Assembly (NCBI RefSeq): GCF_910592395.1
Contig: NC_088321.1
Span: 7,070,001 to 7,134,000 of the forward strand
Direction: 5' to 3'
Origin: Lineus longissimus
Lineage: Eukaryota > Nemertea > Pilidiophora > Heteronemertea > Lineidae
Length of the DNA stretch: 64,000 nt
In this document: positions 35,950 through 46,289 of the stretch, piece by piece
How positions within the stretch are numbered: position 1 is the stretch's first letter
How the letters are laid out: each line of letters starts with the position of its first letter
Made by a program: the position numbers and the translations under genes
Notes under the pieces: model-generated
What the model saw: only the letters and a program-made list of their open reading frames with translations
The model's database searches: none
Told to the model about the DNA's origin: nothing

Positions 35950-37258
35950 CGTCGTCGTCCGTCGTCCGTTAGCAGGGCACGTTTCGTAACTGTTAGAGCT
36001 ATTGAGTTGAAACTTGGTACACATGTACCCTTATATAATGACACCTTGGAGACCAAGTTTCGGTCCGATTCGTTTCATGGTTTGGCCACCAGGGGGCCAA
36101 ACGTTAAAAGTGAAAACATGCAATATCTCCCTTAATAATAGTCGGGAAATTTTGAAAAAAATATGGTAGGTACTTCTAGCAAAGGTGCATCATATATCCT
36201 CCGGGTTTTTGATTTGACCTCCTTTTCAAGGTCACAGAGGTCAAATGGTGTAAATTGGCCGTTAGGATGTAACGATGGCACGTTTCTAAACTGCAATGAC
36301 TATTGATACCAAATTTGGTACACATTTACCCCTTAGTCAGGTGATCTCAGGGACCGAAGTTTGGTCCAATATGATTCACCACTTGACCACCAGGGGGCAA
36401 AATCCAAAAACCTTAAAAATGTGATTATTCCTTAACTTCTTGCCCGATTGCCACCAAATTGATATCATGGGTACATCTAACCACCATACAGTATATGTCA
36501 CACAGGTTTTTAATTTGACCTTCTTGTCAAGGTCACAGAGGTCAAATGGCGTAAATTCGCCGTCAGGCCGTAACTATGGCACGTTTCTTAACTGCAATGA
36601 CTATTGATCACAAATTAAGTACACATGTACCCCTTGGTCAGGTGATCTTAGGTACCGAAGTTTGGTGCGATCTGATTTGCCATTTGGCCTCCAGGGAGGG
36701 GGCCAAATCCTAAATTCTTCAAAATGCCATTAATATTCCTAGTAATGACTTGCCCGATTGGCACCAATTTTATATCATAGGTACATCTAATTCTAACAAC
36801 CATTCAATGAGTCACCCGGGTCTTCTTTGATTTGACCTACTTTTCAAGGTCACAGAGGTCGAATGTACTGTAAATTGGCCATTTTGGGGAAATTGTAATT
36901 GCTTGGACCTACATCAAACCTAACACTACATGACACAATACCATGCTCTTTATCCATCTTTCCACCACATGAGGTGAGCACAATGGCCCTGGCCATTTCA
37001 TTACTCATGTAAGAATCGTAGTACTAAAAACTAATATGCAAACAGAATCATGCCGATTCACTTCACATACTGTGGGAATTCTCCACTTCAAAATACATCG
37101 CGAACAGAGCGTGCACTTCCGATATCGTTTTCACAGAATTGTGGCCAAATTTCAAGAACTAATTTCTGAAAGTATTCCCTTAAGACCTTATTACTACCCA
37201 CTGAAAGGAACTAGTGATAATATCGCCTACTTGACTACTTTTTAGCAGAAAATTGGTT
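35659..37258 (+). repeat. dispersed 0.5-kb repeat split by family A copy 4
   Basis: Left part 35659-35860 and right part 37003-37258 align without gap or overlap to 46290-46763 (inverted), with family A copy 4 between them. Confidence 0.85.
35861..37002 (+). mobile_element. family A Helitron-like element, copy 4
   Basis: This full-length copy is inserted inside a family B element and splits a 0.5-kb repeat that is uninterrupted at 46290-46763. Comparing the two gives the empty site as TCTACTTTTT/ACTCATG. No bases are duplicated, so the element entered at the T run without a target-site duplication. Confidence 0.9.
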
Positions 37259-38123
37259 ACTTGTTCCATCTTTACACTGGTCACAGTGGGTATGCTGAAA
37301 TATAGCCTGGTTCCCTGGCCAATTCAATGCGCAGAATACAACTGCGCAACTATACGTCATAACCCGGGCTTTTGAATCGTCAAAAATCGGTCAAATGTGC
37401 CTGTAGCGCCAACTGGCGGTGAAAACTAAACTAATTCCATTACAAGTCAAAATGAAAAATTATTAAAAAATATTCGGCCAGATTTGAAAACAATATTTCC
37501 TCTGTGGCCCGAGGTATAAAGGAAAGAAGTTTAAACTTCCCGATGACCTCATTCGCCGAATGTAGGTCGGATCGCGCTGATTTTTGGTTTCTGAGTTCCC
37601 CTTGGGCTACTCCTAATTTAGCAGCGTCAACAAAGTGCCTAGGTCTTACGGTTACAAAATGCCCAAAATTGACATGGAAGGATGGCAGGAAGGACGGACA
37701 CCATTCCCTTAGTAATATTACCAGCTTCGCTGACTTTGTCAGCTGAGCTAAAAAATAAAAGCAACAGCATATTTTAAAATTTCGCCATACGTCAAATATT
37801 CATGAACGGAATGCATCAGTCAATTGGTCAATCAAAGCACAAATTAAAAAAAAAATTCACATCATTTAAAATTAATTTCATTTGTATCAAGTGAAGTCTA
37901 TGTGACACGGAAATGGACCTCCATGGTAATGCCATCAAAGGGTTTCAAAATCGATGCGTGCTGGACTGAATACGTCATGTAAGCAATCTACTCTTCAACG
38001 ACAGAGGCGCGACATTTTTTTTCCCAAACGACACATCCTTGGTCCAAGCATAATTTCCATTTGGACTAATAACGATTTCTACCAAAAAGTTAACAAAGAA
38101 TGTAGAGAGACTGCATAAAAAAA

Positions 38124-38198
38124 GTGCGTAAGGCGAGATTCGATCCAGTGATCTTCGCGGTGCTAAACAAACTGCTCTACCCACTGCGGCAGCTGCCA
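38124..38198 (-). repeat. tRNA-like relic, minus strand
   Basis: On the minus strand GCCGCAGTGGGTAGAGCAG resembles a D-arm/A box and GGATCGAATCTC a T-arm/B box. Stems are imperfect. It lies within the kinase intron. Confidence 0.45.
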
Positions 38199-38402
38199 AC
38201 CATAGAAAATTTGTCCATACTATAGCAGTACACAGATCCTTATTCTAAGTCAATTTACGAAATGATTATACGCGCGGCACCCTCTTTATAGTAGAAGTGC
38301 TAGAGGAACTACAAATATAGTGATAACAATTGCAATGGATATGTCGTTTGGAAAAAAAAGCGCGACCGGGGCACAGCACTGGGTATTGCCTGTAATACAT
38401 TA

Positions 38403-38584
38403 TACAGTAGAACCTCTCTATTAAAGACACCCTCGGGACTAACAAGTGCTGTCCTTAATAGAGAGGTTCCCTGATTAGAGAGGTCAAATTGAATGGAAAC
38501 ACCAAATTTGGGACCAAAAGTAGTGTCCTTTATATAGAGGGTGTCCTTAATAGAGAGGTGGCCACTACGGGAGGTTCTACTGTA
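38403..38584. mobile_element. 182-bp MITE (TACAGTAGAACCTC ends)
   Basis: The ends TACAGTAGAACCTC and GAGGTTCTACTGTA are inverted, and the interior repeats TCCTTAATAGAGAGGT. A diverged partial copy sits at about 34893-34975 in the same intron. TA-type targets fit Tc1/mariner-derived MITEs. Confidence 0.75.
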
Positions 38585-38794
38585 GTTAACACGTCAAACC
38601 AGCCGACGTTTTAGCCCTGCTACAGTAACCCTCCAAAAAAATTGTAAAAACAAGTTCGAAAAAACGATAAAACTAAACTTCTTCACTATTGCTGTTTGTG
38701 TTGATGAGATCGACACTCCTTAATTATAAACAAGTGAATGAAAAAAAACGTACTGCCCGTAGGAGGAGTTTGTCTCTTTTTGGGATTCACATAC

Positions 38795-38925
38795 CGTATG
38801 GGTCCAAAATGGCATCTTCTGTTTCGTTTATTTCATCTATCATGTGGCTCGCATCAAATATATCACTAAAGTATATCAGCCACCCACTTAGGCAATCGTA
38901 ATCGGCAATCTCTATTTTACCACTT
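38795..38925 (-). CDS. kinase gene, death-fold-like region exon 2
   Basis: This 131-bp minus-strand exon has a strong acceptor (TTTCCTTTTCAG) and donor CG|GTATGTG. It completes the split codon of the preceding exon and ends one base into a codon. That base joins the first two bases of 34363-34520 to form GAC, giving DAILDPY-D-TKEKRSFSDYQ. It encodes about 44 residues (SGKIEIADYDCLSGWL followed by an acidic linker) and links the possible death-fold region to the kinase domain. It lies only 0.5 kb from the previous exon, whereas the following intron (34521-38794) holds a family B Helitron-like element, a family A element nested in it, a MITE and a tRNA-like relic. Confidence 0.83.
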
Positions 38926-39394
38926 CTGAAAAGGAAATAAAAGTACTTGTAATGTGAAAACAGATGCAGGTATTGTCAGATGTCACCGCTATTAAAACCA
39001 TGCATGCGCAGGTCACCTTATTATTTGCTCTTGGACACAACAAGAATAGGTTCATATAGTGTACACTGCCAGGAATTATGGAACTATGCAGGAGCAGAGG
39101 GTACCTGGATGAGTCATCACTCCAACTTTGGAGTTTAAAAAAATTGAAGGTATTTGTAATTCATATTTTGCGCGATAATTGCCAGGATTAATTGATGCGT
39201 TTTTTGACAACATGCAAGATCAAATGGGGGAAATGTTGACCTCGCCTCTCCAGTGTAAAAATGATTATAACATGATGACTATTGAAATGATGACTTTGAC
39301 TGCATGTCCCTGGTTCAACTTTTGTCAAACCATACGATGTCCAAGAAAACTTAAATAGCTATTTTCTTACATTTATCTCGTGCTTTTAGCCTAC

Positions 39395-39558
39395 CTCTTT
39401 AAGATATTCCAAAGGTCAGTGATCGTTCTGGTAGTTTTTGTCTCCGGCCCAATCAAGCTAGTGAGCACCTCATCAAAATCTAGCTTTTGATATTGGTCGT
39501 CATCAATGGAAGCACTAAGGTAGATACAAAGGGCTTCGTCCTTCTTTGTCTCTTCATC
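39395..39558 (-). CDS. kinase gene, death-fold-like region exon 1
   Basis: This 164-bp minus-strand exon has acceptor TGTATAG and donor AG|GTAGGC. It starts in phase 0 and ends two bases into a codon. It encodes 54 residues beginning DEETKKDEALCIYL and ending TRTITDLWNILK. The hydrophobic spacing, continued in the next exon as R-SGKIEIADYDCLSGWL, resembles the second half of death-effector-type six-helix domains, where a helix ending in L-x-x-x-G-x-I/L is followed by an acidic D/N-Y-x-x-L helix. That resemblance is only a pattern judgement. The exon-exon join to 38795-38925 is phase-exact and continues a sensible helical sequence, which makes the exon itself more certain than the domain name. 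Confidence 0.8.
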
Positions 39559-40375
39559 CTATACATGTGGTAGAGAGGCGAAACTAAAAAATTGGCCTGG
39601 GTATAAGGTTTATCAAAATAATCCATGCAAGAGACAAGCATCCAGCGCAGTAGACAGGGAGGGAATGGGGCCCCACACCTGGCTAGGGTGGATGCCAAGT
39701 GGATTCAATTTGGTTGCCTTTTCTCCCTTTTACGTTCATGTAAGACTAAGTATGTACATGATATATAGGTGCCGGTTGAATAAGTCCCTGTTATACGGAA
39801 AAAGTTGGTGTCGTGGCGAAATTGAGGCTCAAGGTTGGAGGCGAAAACGAGGCTCATGGATGGCGGTCATACAATTTTAGAGCTCCGGGTTTATGAGTAT
39901 TCTATGACGCAAATACGGACAACAAGTACAAGAACGTAACGTGATCGAGGTGAAGAAACTAGTTGGAGTGAAGATTTTAGTAAACCGTTGAAGCAGTTTG
40001 AGAAGTGGAAATTCCTTTTGACAAGCCAGAGAAGTTCAGAATTGAGCCCCTTCCAAGTTAGCCACGCGGTTGTGTTGCATGGCTGCAGTGAATGCACGCC
40101 GGTCCGTGCACTGCACTGGTGAACCTGTTGCACTTAGACTTTGTGCATTCCAACCGATGAAGTTGGAGTGGTCTGCCGGAGAAATGAGTTCCGGGTCAGT
40201 AGCATAGTTTTCACTCTGTTTGTACAGCTTGCCGGCCGGGGTAGCACAGTTTATTTTTCACCCTAACCAACCGCACCTTATTTTGTTGGGTGGTGCTATG
40301 CTCGTGTAGCATTTTAAGTGTCATTCTAGCATTAGTCGAGTATTCAGTTTAAGTTAAAGCCAAAAATAATTAGTT

Positions 40376-41161
40376 TTGAATTTAATGTTCTCATTAGCTT
40401 ACCAGTTACGAGCCGTTTTAAAATTTGAAATGTTAATCTTGTTTCTCGTTGGCTCACCAGTTAAATGTTTAGCTGAACGTCTTCTTGAATCGAATAGTCG
40501 GTCTTTTTGTTCAAGGTTAAATAAAACGAAAGGTAAAACATCGAGTTATGCAAATATTGTAGACGGTAAGACAGACAAGGGTAATATTGCTGATATATTT
40601 GCTGAGAAATACAACACATTATTAACGAGTGTATCATATCGTGAGTAGGATATGACGGCCCTCCTCGATGACATTGAATCGCAAATAGTTAATTAACACC
40701 ATCATGTCCCGTGTGGACATGATGATCATGTGGTCACTGTAGGTGAAATCCATAAGGCAATTGGACTACTTAACAAGGGTAAACATAGAGGTAACCATAA
40801 GATCTATACAGACCATTTAATTCATAGTAGTGACAAGTTCAAAGAATGTCTAGCGAAAGTATTCACAGCTATGTTAACCCATGCATATGTACCTCAGGGT
40901 TTAAAGAATCGACCAAATTTCCTGTTCCGAAAGATAAAAAGAAAATCGCTGAAAGACTCTGACAATAATAGAGGGATTACTCTCAGCAGTATTGTAGGAA
41001 GGTGTTAGATCACATTTTTATGTCAAAAAACGAAAATATTTTCTCATCTTGTGACTTACAATTCGGGTTTAAGAAGTAAATGTCCACTACTCAATGCACT
41101 TTTGTCATTAAGGAGACGATTTAATACTATAGAAACAAAGGGACTGGTGTTTATTCCATGT
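40376..41161 (+). pseudogene. second LINE ORF2, linker and RT start
   Basis: The same CR1/L2-like family as at 13.7 kb. The frame includes SSYANIVDGKTDKGNIADIF, EIHKAIGLLNKGKHRGN, FTAMLTHAYVPQ and NNRGITLSSIVG, interrupted by stops at 40646-40648 and near 40694. After a frame change near 41005 it continues as LQFGFKK and KGTGVYSM, where family B copy 2 is inserted. The beginning is not clear; sequence upstream of about 40445 does not look like LINE. Confidence 0.75.
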
Positions 41162-41670
41162 TTTTAGCTCAGCTGAAAAGCTGAGCTATTCATATGAGTA
41201 AATGGTAGAATGAGTGTCCGTCTGTCTGTCTGTCTGTCTGTCTGTCTGAGGGTCTGTCTGTCTGTCTGTCCGTTAAACAGGCACGTTTCAAAACTATGGC
41301 GGATAGGCGATAGATTTTCCCTCTGAGGCGTTGAGACCCTTCAGGACTCCTGAATAGAGCAAATTTGGGTCCGGCAGGATGAGCGGTTTGGCCACTAGGT
41401 GGCACCGAGCGAAATTTTCCAAAAACTTTTCCAGCAGCTGATTTCTCAGTTGGGGATCATGAATCAAATCTAATTTTATAGAGCAAAGCTTTCTCTTTCA
41501 TTATCAATAGGCGTAGTTCATGAATTTCTCACCAGGTGGTGTTACTGGCGCAATTTAGTGAGCACCCCCCAAGAAGAGCATTTTAAATTTCGCGCGAGTT
41601 ATCCCACGTCCAATCACACGTGCAGCGAACGTCACGTCTCGAGTCTGCGCAGTTCAGACGTAAGGAGACC

Positions 41671-42449
41671 ATGCTATGGAATAGATCGCGTTCTGTCAAT
41701 TCAGAGGTAAGTTCTCATTAAATTCACAATTTCATAGGCGATAATATTTGGCTGCTTGTGTTATTGCATGTTGATGACATTAGGGAAGGCTTGGATTGTT
41801 TAATTGGATGTGATTAATTTGACATAGTTCGTCGACGTTCGTTGAAAAACGATCTGCGAAATGAAGCTTGGTTGGTCTGAGAAACGATGTCAAAGTCCGG
41901 CTTTAAATCATGGATTTCTCAACAAATAACTCTTGTCACATAGCAGAACTAATGTGAATAAGCAAGACAATAATAAACATCGTTCTGATATCATCGGGTA
42001 AGGTTGCCAATGTACATAAACAGTGTAATTGAGGATCGACTCCGGCGATTTGAAATGTCAACAAACAATAAATGCGATAGCTGATACACACTGACACTTG
42101 CACACTGTACATAGCACAATGCTTCAAACGGGGCCGATTCATCACTCTTATCACAATGTATTCCCTATCATATCAATGAACTTCCTTGATCATTCGGCCC
42201 TAGCGCCTTATCAGTTGTTGTTGGCCTTGTATTTTGATATAAAACTTGGCTAGCTTACCTATTATCAAAATTAAAATGTTATCTCCTCATCATGTTTTGC
42301 AGGACAGGAATGATCTGCAGCTGCATTTGAACATATTTGGTGACCACATCTCAAAGATGACCAAGAGAGAGGATCGAGCTATGACTTTGCACATCCCATC
42401 GACTTCGGTGTTCACCAGTGCAATCATCAGAAGAGCCAGGCAATTCTAG
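41671..42449 (+). CDS. possible two-exon mini-gene inside family B copy 2
   Basis: Exon 1 (41671-41706) encodes MLWNRSRSVNSE and ends at a consensus donor GAG|GTAAGT. Exon 2 (42303-42449) follows the acceptor CATGTTTTGCAG, is in the same phase, and encodes DRNDLQLHLNIFGDHISKMT up to RRARQF and a stop. AATAAA follows at 42494-42499. The predicted product is 60 residues with no family I recognise. Upstream at 41610-41640 are CCAAT, CACGTG and AACGTCACGTC motifs. It could be a captured host gene fragment or element-encoded. Splicing and expression are not shown by sequence alone. Confidence 0.35.
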
Positions 42450-42654
42450 TATTCAAGTATTTCATTCTGTAATACTTACCTCAAAATTTACTAAATAAAG
42501 AAAACCGCATGTGGCAGTTGGTTAAAAAAATCAAGTCTATCTGTTTAAAGTTTTTACTTGCTATCATTATTATCAACATTTCAATGGTGGCATTCTGCTA
42601 AGGTTTGTTAAGAGTTTCACTTGACTTAAGCAGGGTGTACACTAGTAAAATATT

Positions 42655-42752
42655 AGCAACATTTTACCAACATTTTACCAACATTTTACCAACATTTTAC
42701 CAACATTTTACCAACATTTTACCAACATTTTACCAACATTTTACCAACATTT
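42655..42752 (+). repeat. 11-bp tandem repeat near Harbinger left end
   Basis: About nine head-to-tail units of ACCAACATTTT lie just inside the left terminal repeat. Similar ACAACATTTTT motifs recur at the right end (43835-43980), so the array is an expanded sub-terminal motif. Confidence 0.85.
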
Positions 42753-42899
42753 TTACAACAATTTTGCAACAAGCCCTTCAAGGCCCTGTGTTCACTAGCA
42801 ACAAAATTGCAACAAATTAGCAACATTTTTACAACATGTTGGTAAATTGTTGCAAACTTTTTAGTGGGAACAAAGGGAAATAGGTATTTTGGAGGGAAA

Positions 42900-43028
42900 A
42901 TGGATGATTCCAAGGAGAGAAGATGTGTTTTGAGTGCTTCTGCAGCAATTTTAGCTGTCATTGTTGAGAGACGGAAGAGGCGGCGAAATAACCAAAGAGA
43001 ATATGGACCAGGCCCTGGATCAAAATGA
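42900..43028 (+). pseudogene. Harbinger transposase N-terminal remnant
   Basis: A 42-codon frame encodes MDDSKERRCVLSASAAILAV, then VERRKRRRNNQREYG, and stops. Short acidic/alanine starts followed by an arginine block are usual at the N-terminus of animal Harbinger transposases. No catalytic region follows. Assignment depends mainly on its position inside a TTA-flanked element. Confidence 0.4.
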
Positions 43029-43352
43029 GGGTGGATGATGGGGCATACCACTGCCTGTTAAGGCCGCGTATCCATAGGGTATGCCCTTGTGTAGTGTGGC
43101 GTTATGGCGTAACAGCCTTGTGACCTGGCACTATGCCCTGAGTCTCCATTGGATATTCCTTTTTGGTCATGTAGGCCTTTGTAGTCCTCATTTCGCAGCG
43201 GTCAATCGCGTTTATCCGCACGCTGTCATTATTTCAGAAGACAATTTCTTATGAATATTGAAAATGAAAATACAAATAACTTGTATTTTCACTTGCAACA
43301 TCAAATTGACATGTACATGTATATAAAACCTGACTTTTAAGCAACAAATTAC

Positions 43353-43442
43353 AGGTTCGTGCTTGTTATGATAATCATCAGTTTCGGGGTCCCAGAGTAG
43401 TTCCCGTTGATGAACCTCTTGAATTAATTTCGCCTCAGACAT
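43353..43442 (-). pseudogene. MADF/Myb-like first exon of a Harbinger accessory gene
   Basis: Thirty codons on the minus strand encode MSEAKLIQEVHQRELLWD followed by PETDDYHNKHEP and a donor GTAATT. L-I-x-E-V-x-x-R-x-L-L-W-D...Y is the start of a MADF (Myb/SANT-like) domain, the second protein that PIF/Harbinger transposons usually encode in addition to the transposase. The remaining exons are missing from this derivative. Confidence 0.6.
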
Positions 43443-44612
43443 TGCTTCCGTGTTGTTCACTCGCAAAAGAATAGACATGTTCAATCCTAATATGGGCCTA
43501 TATTCCCAATCCACAGTGCATATATGCCCGCAATGTGACACGGCATAACCTATGGGAACGATCAATAACACCAACGAAGGTTCATTGTCCGTGTGGCGTG
43601 CCAGGCGGTAAAAAGGGAATGTTGTGCAGGGCACGGAACAGCCTATGGATACGCAGCCTAAAGGAGTTGCGGCTGACTGACAAGCCGTCATACAAAAACT
43701 TCTAGAAAAGGTTTCATCACCCTACGAAGCAAGACACTCACTTGAGAGTTGCTATACCTGCTTCTTGTTCAAGTCACATGAACTCCGGTAGATCACATGA
43801 CGCAAATCCTATTTCTGATTGGCTGAAGAGTTTGCAACATTTTTACAACATGCAACAAAGAATTGCATTGCATTTAATTTGCAACAATTTTACAACATGT
43901 TGTAAGACGCGTTTTGCTCTGTACACACTACGCAACATTTTTGCAACATTTGTTGCAACTGGAAATGTAAAAATGTTGCTAATATTTTACTAGTGTACAC
44001 AGGCCTTTAGGCAATAATAGAGTTGGGTAGAGCATTTTGTTAATGTTACCCTTTTAGTTAGGGAAACTGGTGCCTTCTGCATTAGGTGGACCCCACTTAC
44101 TCATCTGTCAGACCGGCCTCACACGTCGGCAGTAGAGTTTAAGGTCCAGTCTGCGAGATTTACCCATTTCTACCCAGCCAAAAGCGGGTGATTGGGCTAG
44201 TCTCTCCATGTGATTCAATTCGCATGGATTCTTGTGTCCCGGTGCTGAAAGGATCCCTCCACAAGGGCAGACTACATCCGGTGGCACTGAAGTATGGAAG
44301 AAAGACAGAAGACGACCAATTTGCGAAAAGGATCATCATCATCATCATCATGGTAACAGCTGAGGATGAATCATGTTGCTGTGTGTAGAATTGATGGTCC
44401 AATATAGGTTAGGTTATCTGTTTGCGCACACATTGCAAGGGTGGAGCTTGCTTGAAGTAGATTGCCAGTCTACCGTAATTCACTGTTACACATCCAGAAG
44501 CTAATATCCTTAGGCTTTGAGTCCTTAGTTTAGTAGAGTTTGACGAGTAATGTTATATATACGAACAACGCAGCAACAACTCAGCTGAGCGCCAGGCCCT
44601 TGGGCCTCTTGT

Positions 44613-45555
44613 TAGATGCTAGTAAGGCATTTGACAGAGTGAATTATATTAAATTATTCAAGTTATTACTGAAAAAAGGTTGTTGTCCGATCGTAGCTAG
44701 GTTCTTTGCTATCATGTATACAGACCAAAGAGTTAATGTAACATGGAACGGTCACAGAAGTAGAAATTTTCTCAGTTGAATGTCAGGTCATTTTTAATCC
44801 CACAAAAAGTCAACTTGTGTATCCCCCCCCCCATTTGTATGGGCGGATCAAGTGATTAAAATGTAATACTATGGGCCACTCATCAGAAGTAGAAATTTTG
44901 GAGTGCAAAATGGTGTTAAGAAAGAGGGCGTCCTTTCTCCTCTACTTTTTTGTATTTACACTGACGAATTTTTATCAAGCCTAAAATATTCCGGTTACGG
45001 TTGCTATATAGGAAATCTGTTCATGGGAGTACTTGCATACGCCGATGATGTAGTCATATTGTCCCCGACTAGGCATGTGACGCGTAAGCTCTTACAGATA
45101 TGTTCGGCATTCTCAGTTGAATGTCAGGTCATTTTTAATCCCACAAAAAGTCAACTTGTGTATCCCCCCCCCCCCCCATTTGTATGGGCGGATCAAGTGA
45201 TTAATGTAATACTATGGGCCACTCATCTTGGTCACATTATTGGTGAAGATGATGACGTCAGAAACCTTGACAACGCCATTAATGTTTTATATTTGTGAGT
45301 AAATATTTTGGTTGCTCAATTTGGTCATTGCTATTCAGCAACAAAATATAAGTTATTCAAGTCCTTCGCAATGGCATAATAAGGATGTGTGATCTGGAAC
45401 TTTACCCCCGGAAAAATAGAAAGATTCTGCGTTGTCTGGCGGAAATGTGTAAGAAAATTATTTAACATTCCTTCTATGACACACTCTAATTTGCTCCGAA
45501 ATATTTGTGAAGACTTGCCCCCAAGACCTACAACATCACGCTTTTTAAAATGTAT
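44613..45555 (+). pseudogene. second LINE ORF2, RT core and C-terminus
   Basis: Continues the frame left at 41161: LDASKAFDRVNYIKLFKLLL, then NGVKKEGVLSPLLFCIYTDE, the catalytic LAYADDVVILSP, HLGHIIGEDDD and, after a further shift, VVWRKCVRKLFNIPSMTHSN. A 114-bp piece of its own downstream sequence is inserted at 44771-44884. The frame is finally cut by the Helitron-like element starting at 45559. Confidence 0.8.
44756..44899 (+). repeat. self-derived 114-bp insertion with 15-bp flanking repeat
   Basis: AGAAGTAGAAATTTT occurs at 44756-44770 and again at 44885-44899. The 114 bp between them copies 45112-45227 of the same LINE, differing mainly in the length of a C run. Removing one repeat plus the insert restores RNF-GVQNGVKKEG. 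Confidence 0.9.
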
Positions 45556-45558
45556 TTT

Positions 45559-46285
45559 TAGCTCGAGCTTGTCAAATAAGCTGCTCAGTGGCGTCCGTCT
45601 GTCCGTCCGTCGGTCCGTCCGTCCGTCCGTTAAACCCATGGTGCACATTTTGTAACCGTAAGACCTAGAGACTTCAATTTTGCATTTCTGGATACTTCTG
45701 GTCAAACTCTACTTTCAAAACAAAATTTGTCGCCATTCGACCTACTTTCTGCGAGTGAGAGCGCATGAAGGAAACTGGCCTATATCGGCCTAAGAGCAGC
45801 AGAATTAGTGGAAATATGCTTTAATATTAAGATAAAATTCTTGAAAAACTATTTTATTGAGAAAAAGTTCAAAATTTTAACAGGAGAGGGCGCTACCTGC
45901 CTTTTAATTATTTCTGCCGATTCAAATTCCCGCCCGATGACGTCAGCCATCAATGAAGTCTCCTATTTGCCAGTTCTCAAAACATGGCAGCTACACAACA
46001 AAGCAGCAGTAGCTCCAGGAATAAATCACTGTTCACTTCAGCTTCGTAATCGATTGTACCCCCACTTTATTGTGTTTTGTGTGGTGTTCCTATTCAATCA
46101 ACGATGTAAGGCCTTATTATGTTGGTTTTAATTGAGAAGGTGCATTATAAGCGGCCTGCGAAATACCGACAAAATGGCGGCATGTTGTTTACGCCATGTG
46201 CAATAATCTTGGAGCTCAATGAGTACTCAGCTCGATGACGATGGCCCGCTACGCCTACGGGCTGGTACTACGGTCGTACCGTGGG
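45559..46285 (+). mobile_element. fourth Helitron-like type, 5' end in LINE, 3' end uncertain
   Basis: After a T run in a LINE C-terminal frame, the sequence continues AGCTCGAGCTTGTC and a GTCCGTCCGTC microsatellite (45591-45632), then GCACATTTTGTAACC. This parallels the 5' ends of families A and B. A possible 3' end near 46227-46285 has stacked palindromes (GCCCG...CGGGC; GGTAC...GTACC), but the boundary is a guess. Interior features include TGACGTCA at 45948. Confidence 0.5.
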
Positions 46286-46289
46286 AAGG

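Larger units (their letters stand above)
34556..37752 (-). mobile_element. family B Helitron-like element, copy 1
   Basis: On the minus strand the element begins TTTAGCTCAGCTGACAAAG with a hairpin and a GTCC-rich stretch, and ends CAGCTGAGCGCCAGGCCC-TTGGGCCTCTTGTT. The subterminal CAGCTGAGC mirrors the 5' GCTCAGCTG. It shares its first ~450 bp with 54947-55400 and contains the nested family A copy 4. Without that insertion it is about 2.06 kb. It lies in the kinase intron in the sense direction, and its 3' end is 35 bp from the acceptor of the glycine-loop exon. Confidence 0.75.
42629..44006 (+). mobile_element. PIF/Harbinger derivative, TTA target duplication
   Basis: Terminal inverted repeats share GTGTACACTAGTAAAATATT (left from 42635, right complement ending at 44000) and TTA flanks both ends (42626-42628 and 44007-44009), as is typical of PIF/Harbinger. 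Two coding remnants fit this superfamily: an arginine-rich N-terminal peptide at 42900-43028 (+) and a MADF/Myb-like exon at 43353-43442 (-). The catalytic DDE domain is absent, so it is a deletion derivative. Both ends are lined with ACAACATTTT-type repeats. Confidence 0.7.
41162..44612 (+). mobile_element. family B Helitron-like element, copy 2, inside a LINE
   Basis: The 5' end reads TTTTAGCTCAGCTGAAAAGC (hairpin) followed by a TCTG/GTCC microsatellite at 41215-41272. The 3' end is CAGCTGAGCGCCAGGCCC-TTGGGCCTCTTGT. Taking out 41162-44612 rejoins the LINE reverse transcriptase frame as GVYSM-LDASKAFD with a single TT at the join. It therefore entered between two T without duplicating target bases. 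It contains a PIF/Harbinger derivative (42629-44006) and a possible two-exon mini-gene, and is about 2.07 kb without the nested insertion. Confidence 0.85.

Noticed and set aside
42655-42752. CRISPR-like regular repeat
   Set aside because: Units are directly adjacent with no unique spacers, in a eukaryotic transposon end.
43443-43691. N-terminal extension of the MADF frame (159-codon minus-strand frame)
   Set aside because: The MADF-like segment starts at an internal ATG; upstream residues look like non-coding element sequence.
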